DNA from: Actinomycetota bacterium
Lineage (GTDB): Bacteria > Actinomycetota > Actinomycetes > Streptosporangiales > Streptosporangiaceae
Length of the DNA: 10,694 nt
Reading direction: 5' to 3'
Assembly: GCA_003140115.1 (NCBI GenBank)
Contig: PLIQ01000091.1
Coordinates: 15,898-26,591, forward strand
Position 1 is the first letter of the stretch; every line of letters begins with the position of its first letter. Under the pieces are notes generated by a model. It worked only from the letters and a program-made list of their open reading frames with translations. It ran no database searches and had not been told where the DNA came from. Shown in pieces: positions 6,472 to 10,694 of the stretch. Both the position numbers and the translations under genes were made by a program.

Positions 6472-6611
6472 GGACGCCAGACCCGACCACGCGCTGCGGG
6501 CCGCCTCCGGGAATTACGGGTGGCTCTGCGGGAATGCATGAGACTGACTCCCTTTCTCCGGCGCTTCTTCTCCTGTCTCAAATGTCCGCTATTATCAGCG
6601 GGTGCCGTGTC

Positions 6612-6642
6612 TTGTTATAGATTAGAGATATGCGAATATATT
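6612..6642 (+). promoter_or_regulatory. Weak candidate promoter for the MerR-PP2C gene
   Basis: TTGTTA (6612-6617) could be a -35 box, with AATATA at 17-base spacing (6635-6640) or TATATT at 19-base spacing (6637-6642). The 19-base option would match the long-spacer promoters that MerR proteins activate, and the downstream gene encodes a MerR domain. No clear dyad was found in the spacer. AT-richness makes chance matches likely. Confidence 0.22.
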
Positions 6643-6836
6643 GGTGCGCACGATAGAAATTCGTAATATCGGTAACCTCGGTCGATCGGCCCCCGGGTAG
6701 GGAGTTTCCGTTACGGGCAGTGGCACCACGGCCGTTCGGGCCAATGGGTTTTTAGATGAACGAACGCCGGCCGCCGTTTGACCTGGCCCCTGGGGCAGGC
6801 CCGATCCTGGTCTGGCCGGGCGGCCTGCCCGGTATG

Positions 6837-6843
6837 AGGAGGG
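6837..6843 (+). promoter_or_regulatory. Ribosome binding site deciding the GTG 6849 start
   Basis: AGGAGGG ends five bases before GTG 6849. This favours GTG 6849 over ATG 6756, ATG 6834 (which overlaps the site) and ATG 6858, and it places the start exactly where MerR-family proteins begin (MELMSSGVFARASGLS). Confidence 0.7.
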
Positions 6844-6848
6844 CGCAG

Positions 6849-7925
6849 GTGGAACTGATGAGCAGCGGGGTGTTCGCCCGTGCGTCCGGGCTGTCGCGCA
6901 AGGCGCTTCGGCTGTATGACGAGCTCGGGCTGCTGGCTCCGGCCCGGGTCGACCCGGTATCGCAGTACCGGTTCTACGAGCCGGCCCAGCTTGAGCAGGC
7001 CAGGCTGGTGGCGTGGCTGCGCCGGGTCGGTATGCCGCTGGCCGCGATCCGCGCCGTGAGCACGCTGCCGCCGTCGCGTGCCGCGGCGGAGCTAGCCGCG
7101 TACTGGGCTGGGGTGGAGGCCGAAACCGCGGCCCGGCGGGAGCTTGCTGCCTTCCTCATCGACTACCTGTCCGGAAGGGATACCGCCATGTCCGATGATC
7201 ACGGGACGCTCGCCGTCCGCTGCGCGGTGCGGTCCGATATCGGCCTGCAGCGCACCGATAACGAGGATTCCGCTTATGCCGGGGCGCGGCTGCTGGCGGT
7301 CGCCGACGGGATGGGCGGCCACGCGGCCGGCGAGATGGCCAGCGCGGCGGTCATCGAGGCGCTGCGGCCGCTGGACACCGCCGTGCCGGCCGGTGAGTTG
7401 CTCAACGCCCTCGATCATGCGGTGCGCCGGGCTAACAGCGCGCTCCGCGACATGGTCCAGGCCGACCCTTCGCTGCACGGTATGGGCACGACGCTGACGG
7501 CCTTGCTGTGGTCGGGCTCTGAGCTGGGCCTCGTACACATCGGTGATTCGCGGGCCTACCTGGCCCGTGACGGCGAGGTGTTCCAGATCACCCACGACCA
7601 TACTGTGGTGCAGTCGCTGCTGGATGAGGGCAAGATCACGGCCGGAGAGGTAGCGTCGCACCCGCAGCGGATGCTGCTGCTGCGGGCGCTGACCGCGGAC
7701 CGCGGCTCCGAGCCTGACCTCCAGCTGCACCAGGCTCTGCCCGGGGACCGTTACCTGCTGTCCTCCGATGGCCTGCACGCGGTCGTGGCCGCCGAGTCCA
7801 TCGCGCGGGTCCTGCTCACCGTCAGCGACCCCGACCAGGCCGCGAAGGATCTCATCGCGCTGGCCATCGCCGGCGGGGGTCCCGATAACGTCACCTGCAT
7901 CGTGGCCGACGTGGTGGCTAGCTAG
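6849..7925 (+). CDS. MerR-type HTH fused to PP2C Ser/Thr phosphatase
   Basis: 358 residues. Residues 5-75 form a MerR winged-helix domain (GVFARASGLSRKALRLYDELGLL, then SQYRFYEPAQLEQARLVAWLRRVGMPL), with a helical dimerisation-type segment to about 110. Residues 122-355 form a PP2C (PPM) phosphatase: RTDNED (135-140), DGMGGH (153-158), GMGTT (211-215), GDSRAY (232-237), SSDGLH (305-310) and GGPDNVT (343-349), so the metal-binding aspartates are all present and it should be active. PP2C enzymes reverse Ser/Thr kinase signalling; MerR domains bind stretched promoters. The fusion suggests a DNA-bound phosphatase or a regulator whose effector domain is a phosphatase. A second ribosome binding site precedes Met114 (7188), so a phosphatase-only product is possible. 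It is 79 bases upstream of the sigma factor on the same strand. Confidence 0.9.
   Translation: MELMSSGVFARASGLSRKALRLYDELGLLAPARVDPVSQYRFYEPAQLEQARLVAWLRRVGMPLAAIRAVSTLPPSRAAAELAAYWAGVEAETAARRELAAFLIDYLSGRDTAMSDDHGTLAVRCAVRSDIGLQRTDNEDSAYAGARLLAVADGMGGHAAGEMASAAVIEALRPLDTAVPAGELLNALDHAVRRANSALRDMVQADPSLHGMGTTLTALLWSGSELGLVHIGDSRAYLARDGEVFQITHDHTVVQSLLDEGKITAGEVASHPQRMLLLRALTADRGSEPDLQLHQALPGDRYLLSSDGLHAVVAAESIARVLLTVSDPDQAAKDLIALAIAGGGPDNVTCIVADVVAS
7173..7180 (+). promoter_or_regulatory. Internal ribosome binding site before Met114 of MerR-PP2C
   Basis: GGAAGGGA lies seven bases before an in-frame ATG at 7188-7190, precisely at the junction of the MerR and PP2C domains. Starting there would make a free phosphatase of 245 residues, the usual size of bacterial PP2C domains. 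Chance purine-rich runs occur in coding DNA, so this is suggestive only. Confidence 0.4.
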
Positions 7926-7929
7926 AAAC

Positions 7930-7946
7930 TTCGGCGGTGAGCCGAA
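7930..7946 (+). other. Small hairpin between MerR-PP2C and sigma factor genes
   Basis: TTCGGC and GCCGAA form a perfect six-base stem with loop GGTGA right after the MerR-PP2C stop. There is no T-tract, and it is too short to be a confident terminator, so read-through into the sigma factor is possible. The 79-base gap shows no convincing ECF-type promoter. Confidence 0.3.
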
Positions 7947-8004
7947 CCGCGCCGTCTCCTGTTGCTACTTACTCTCCAAGGGAAGCCTTCGGGGAAGGTC
8001 ACAG

Positions 8005-8595
8005 ATGAACGATTCGCGCGCGGCCATCTTCACCGCTGGTCAGGACGGTGCCTGCGACGACGCTGAGTTGCTGCGCCGGATCGGTCAGGGCCAGGAGAGC
8101 GCGATGGCCGCGTTCTACCGCGAGCACGGCCGGGTCGTGCTCGCGCAGGTTCTGCTGGTGACCGGTGAGCGCGTGCTCGCCGAGGAGATCGTGCAGGACA
8201 CGATGCTCGCGGTGTGGCGCGGCGCGGGCTCCTTCCGGGGCGAGTCGTCGGTGCGGTCCTGGGTGATCGCCATCGCCCGGCGGCAGACCCGGGACCGGCT
8301 GCGAGGCGGCCGGCTGCGAGTGGTGGACGACGCCTTCCTGGCCGATCAGCCGAGTTCTGGTCCAGGGCCGGAGGTCTTGGCGCTGGACCGCGCGGAACTG
8401 GCCGAGGTGAGGGGAGCGATACGGGAGCTCGCGCAACCCCACCGTGAGCTGCTGGGCCTGGTCTTCGGCTCCGGGCTCAGCCTCCCCGAGGTCGCCGGCG
8501 CGCTGGAGATCCCGCTCGGGACCGTGAAGAGCCGCCTCACCGCGGCGCGCACCGCGCTGGGCCGGGTACTTAACGAGAAAGGCCAGAACCGATGA
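8005..8595 (+). CDS. ECF-family RNA polymerase sigma factor
   Basis: 196 residues. Sigma region 2 spans about 34-101 (YREHGRVVLAQVLLVTGERVLAEEIVQDTMLAVWRG, then SSVRSWVIAIARRQTRDRLR), and region 4 about 132-188 (IRELAQPHRELLGLVFGSGLSLPEVAGALEIPLGTVKSRL). Only these two regions are present, as in extracytoplasmic-function (group 4) sigma factors. It would direct RNA polymerase to a stress or envelope regulon once released from its anti-sigma. The ATG at 8005 has GGGGAAGG (7991-7998) six bases upstream; the frame is open further upstream but that is a shadow of the PP2C gene. Its TGA overlaps the ATG of the next gene (ATGA), a standard sigma/anti-sigma coupling. The subgroup was not determined. 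Confidence 0.93.
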   Translation: MNDSRAAIFTAGQDGACDDAELLRRIGQGQESAMAAFYREHGRVVLAQVLLVTGERVLAEEIVQDTMLAVWRGAGSFRGESSVRSWVIAIARRQTRDRLRGGRLRVVDDAFLADQPSSGPGPEVLALDRAELAEVRGAIRELAQPHRELLGLVFGSGLSLPEVAGALEIPLGTVKSRLTAARTALGRVLNEKGQNR

Positions 8596-9554
8596 ACACA
8601 GACCCTGCTGGCACCCGCTCCCCTCACCTGGACCTCGAGGACCTGATCGCCGAGGTCACCGGCCAGCCGATAGATGACCGCGCCCGGGAACACCTGACGC
8701 GCTGCGAGCACTGCCGCACCGAAGTGAACCGCTGGGATGTGGTGGCCAGCGGGGTTCGCGGCCTGGCGGGCGACGGGGTTCACGGCGCGGCCGAAACCCA
8801 GCCTGGTCGGGCGCGGCGCACCGGACAGCGGGTACTGGCGGGTCCCTGGCGGCGCGCCATGCTGGTGGCCGGCAGCGCGGCCGCCGCGCTCGTCCTGCTC
8901 GTCGGGATAGGTGCTGCGACCGGGTACGTGGACATCTCCGGTCACAGCACCCAGGCCACCCTCGCCTCGGTGACCGGGTGCACCCAGCTCGAGCAGACCG
9001 ACGGGATACTGCAGCAGGTGAACGGCACCAGCCTGGTCATCAAAACGGCCAGCGGCCAGCCGTTGACCGTGACCACGAGCGCGTCCACGTTCGTGAGCGC
9101 GTCCGGACCGCTGCTGAGCGACATCACGGACGGGGCGTCGGTCGACGTGCGCGGCTCCAGCGCCGGCGGGACGATCGCGGCCGCCATCGTCACCGTCGGG
9201 CAGCCGTTCAGCGCGGTGAACCCCGCGGGCTTGGTCCCGGTCCAGGGGACGGTATCGGACGCGAGCACCGCTGGCTTCACCCTCGTGACCTCCACAGGGA
9301 CCCGGATCCCGGTGACCACCTCCGGCGACACGCTCGTCGTCGTGCCGCACGCCAGCCCGGGTCAGCTGCAGGCCGGGACCACCATCTTCGTCCTTGGCCA
9401 GGCCGGACCGGACGGCACGCTGTCGGCACGAGGGGTGGCGGCGATCACGCAATTCCAGTCAGGGGCGACGCTGCACGTCAGCACGTCGGTTCGAGACTGC
9501 TCGCCCGCCTCGATCGCGGAGGCGATCGGCGCGCTGCGCGGCTTCGGCGGCTGA
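8592..9554 (+). CDS. Zinc-finger anti-sigma factor with large extracytoplasmic domain
   Basis: 320 residues. The N-terminal cytosolic part has the ZAS motif HLTRCEHC (His34, Cys38, Cys41) typical of anti-sigma factors that hold ECF sigmas. One membrane helix follows (about 90-112, AMLVAGSAAAALVLLVGIGAATGY). Residues 130-305 are an outer beta-rich region made of two similar units (VNGTSLVIKTASGQPLTVTTS... and VSDASTAGFTLVTSTGTRIPVTTS...), resembling DUF5666-type repeats. Known anti-sigmas of this layout release the sigma after redox change at the zinc site or after regulated proteolysis. The ligand for the outer part is unknown. ATG 8592 overlaps the sigma stop codon. A GC-rich hairpin follows the gene. 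Confidence 0.88.
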   Translation: MNTDPAGTRSPHLDLEDLIAEVTGQPIDDRAREHLTRCEHCRTEVNRWDVVASGVRGLAGDGVHGAAETQPGRARRTGQRVLAGPWRRAMLVAGSAAAALVLLVGIGAATGYVDISGHSTQATLASVTGCTQLEQTDGILQQVNGTSLVIKTASGQPLTVTTSASTFVSASGPLLSDITDGASVDVRGSSAGGTIAAAIVTVGQPFSAVNPAGLVPVQGTVSDASTAGFTLVTSTGTRIPVTTSGDTLVVVPHASPGQLQAGTTIFVLGQAGPDGTLSARGVAAITQFQSGATLHVSTSVRDCSPASIAEAIGALRGFGG

Positions 9555-9573
9555 CCCGCCGGACCTCGATGAG

Positions 9574-9604
9574 GGCTGGCACCGCGGCCCGCGCGGTGCC
9601 AGCC
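9574..9604 (+). terminator. GC-rich hairpin terminator after the anti-sigma gene
   Basis: A perfect 13-base stem GGCTGGCACCGCG / CGCGGTGCCAGCC with loop GCCCG starts 19 bases after the stop codon. There is no U-tract, as is usual for actinobacterial hairpin terminators. It separates the sigma/anti-sigma pair from the FHA gene, so the latter probably has its own promoter in 9605-9724, where none could be defined. Confidence 0.7.
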
Positions 9605-9735
9605 TACGCATGTCCGGTCTCTGGCTAGTATTCTGCGCCTGACGTGCCCATGCCGCGGCTGACGAGGGCTTTTCAGGTACCGGAAGCTCGGTTACGGTTA
9701 GCCAGTCGGCGCTGTTGCTGGAGCGGGGAGCTGCG

Positions 9736-10694
9736 ATGGTAGCCACAGTTGCCGGGCTTGACGGTGCTCTGGCCGGGAAGCTATTTACGGTCGGCAGCCG
9801 ACCGATAACGTTCGGCCGCGGCGATGAGAACGACGTGGTCATCAACAGCCTGCTGGTCTCGCGTGTGCACGCCGAGCTGCGGCCTGAGGCTGGCGGCTAC
9901 GTTCTGCAGGATCGCGGCAGCAGCAACGGCACCTGGGTCAATGGCAGCCGGGTGTCTGCCCAGCAACTTCACCCCGGTGACGAGATCGTGATCGGCGGTG
10001 AGACCTTCCGCTTCGAAACGTCCGATGTGCAGTCCGATGTACAGACCGGCCTGCGGGCACCGCGCGCTCAGGTCGCGCCGGCGGCTTCCGCGCCTGTCCT
10101 GCGCGTTACCGTGACCGGGGGCGGGCCGGTTGGCCTGAGCTTTGCGCTGCTACTGGAACATGTGATGGGGCCGCGCGTGGCGATTAAGGTCTACGACAGT
10201 CGCTGGCTGCGAGATGGCAACCGGGTCGTATGGAAGACCGCTGAACAGGGCAATGTGCGCCGCCAGCAAGTCGTGACCATCCAGAGCCGCCAGTACCTGA
10301 AGCTTCCGCCCGAAGTGCAGGAGGGCTTGTTCGTCCCCGGCGCCTACTCCGAGATGTGGCCCAAGGGCCCGGATTCGATTCAGGACCTCGGGCCGCGCAA
10401 TATCCGGATCGCCTACATCGAAGATCAGCTGCTCGCCATCGCGAATGACAGGCCGGATCACATCCTGCTCATTCCGGAACGCTTCGACCCGGCCACTGCC
10501 CAAGACGACCTCGCCGGACAGCACGTACTGGCGATCTGCGAGGGCGGCCGCTCGCACACCCTGGAACACTTCGCCGGCAAGTTCGGCGCCTGCGACTCGA
10601 CCATGTACGCGCTTGAGGGCAAGCAGGTGCAGGACCTGGTCCTTGGCTTGCGGGTGAAGTCCGAGCTCCCGGACCCGATGGCCGTTCTGCTGAC
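9736..10694 (+). CDS. FHA domain fused to FAD-dependent monooxygenase-like domain (partial)
   Basis: 319 residues are visible and the gene runs off the window. ATG 9736 has GGGGAG (9725-9730) five bases upstream. Residues 5-95 are a forkhead-associated domain: FGRGDENDVVI (26-36), VSRVHAEL (41-48), GSSNGTWVNG (61-70), GDEIVIGG (81-88). All phosphothreonine-binding positions (Arg28, Ser42, His45, Asn64) are kept. A linker to about 120 leads into a Rossmann fold VTVTGGGPVGLSFALLL (124-140) with Asp154 ending the second strand, then RRQQVVTIQSRQY (175-187) and ICEGGRSHTLEHF (267-279), which looks like the DG motif of class A flavin monooxygenases with Glu in place of Asp. It is probably a soluble redox enzyme steered by binding phosphoproteins. 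Substrate unknown; the C-terminal GD motif is outside the window. Confidence 0.82.
   Translation, partial: MVATVAGLDGALAGKLFTVGSRPITFGRGDENDVVINSLLVSRVHAELRPEAGGYVLQDRGSSNGTWVNGSRVSAQQLHPGDEIVIGGETFRFETSDVQSDVQTGLRAPRAQVAPAASAPVLRVTVTGGGPVGLSFALLLEHVMGPRVAIKVYDSRWLRDGNRVVWKTAEQGNVRRQQVVTIQSRQYLKLPPEVQEGLFVPGAYSEMWPKGPDSIQDLGPRNIRIAYIEDQLLAIANDRPDHILLIPERFDPATAQDDLAGQHVLAICEGGRSHTLEHFAGKFGACDSTMYALEGKQVQDLVLGLRVKSELPDPMAVLL

Larger units (their letters stand above)
6540..6848. promoter_or_regulatory. AT-rich divergent intergenic region
   Basis: About 300 bases between the G1 peptidase and the MerR-PP2C gene, with a markedly AT-rich core (about 6605-6675) unlike the rest of the window. It must hold promoters for both directions. 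Seen in it: an inverted repeat CCGCT/AGCGG (6586-6601) and a TTGTTA...TATATT pair (6612-6642). The plus-strand frame of MerR-PP2C is open upstream to ATG 6756, but that extension has no family similarity and a poor ribosome binding site. No RNA gene was recognised. Confidence 0.5.

Noticed and set aside
6630..6656. Eight-codon leader peptide (M-R-I-Y-W-C-A-R) upstream of MerR-PP2C
   Set aside because: No convincing ribosome binding site and it lies in AT-rich DNA where short frames arise by chance.
7941..7975. ECF-type autoregulatory promoter (GAAC...CGTC) before the sigma gene
   Set aside because: The GAACC and CGTC elements are far closer together than the usual 16-18 bases.
8346..9452. 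Long minus-strand open frame opposite the sigma/anti-sigma genes
   Set aside because: No family motif and shadow-like composition; the plus strand encodes recognisable sigma, zinc-finger and membrane segments.

Overview
The window is very GC-rich DNA with dense, third-position-GC genes, GTG/TTG starts, an ECF sigma/anti-sigma pair, a MerR-type regulator, PP2C and FHA modules and a polyprenol-dependent mannosyltransferase. Together these point to an actinobacterium, probably a filamentous or soil-dwelling one. The acid-protease family G1 gene would suit an acidic habitat, but that is inference. No tRNA, rRNA, CRISPR array or complete mobile element was seen.

Layout. (1) 1-61 holds a short imperfect tandem repeat that may be the end of an insertion sequence lying outside the window. 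(2) 49-2579, minus strand: a membrane GT-C mannosyltransferase-like gene followed two bases after its stop by a GH76 family alpha-1,6-mannanase-like gene. (3) 2840-4363, plus strand, divergent: a second multi-pass glycosyltransferase. (4) 4381-4419: a strong hairpin terminator between converging genes. (5) 4434-5540, minus strand: a secreted protein with Ig-like repeats and a ricin-B-like C-terminus, behind an unusual leader region (5541-5781) with paired GACG...CGTC hairpins, a palindrome and a possible small upstream ORF. (6) 5782-6471 (open to 6513), minus strand: a peptidase family G1 (eqolisin) domain whose natural ATG lies in another frame, so it is probably frameshifted or start-less. 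(7) 6849-7925, plus strand: a MerR-type DNA-binding domain fused to a PP2C phosphatase. (8) 8005-8595 and 8592-9554: an ECF sigma factor and its overlapping zinc-finger anti-sigma factor with a large extracytoplasmic part. (9) 9574-9604: a hairpin terminator. (10) 9736 to the window end: an FHA phosphothreonine-binding domain fused to an FAD-dependent monooxygenase-like domain, cut by the edge.

How it may work together. The left half is a cell-surface/glycan block: two membrane glycosyltransferases that would use lipid-linked sugars, a mannan-cleaving hydrolase, a secreted carbohydrate-binding protein and a secreted-type acid protease. The right half is a signalling block in which a phosphatase attached to a DNA-binding domain, a sigma/anti-sigma switch with an outer sensor, and a phosphopeptide-binding redox enzyme sit side by side on one strand. 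The most unusual items are the FHA-flavoprotein fusion and the MerR-PP2C fusion with its internal ribosome binding site. A Ser/Thr-phosphorylation-linked regulatory circuit is a reasonable hypothesis, but no kinase gene lies inside the window.
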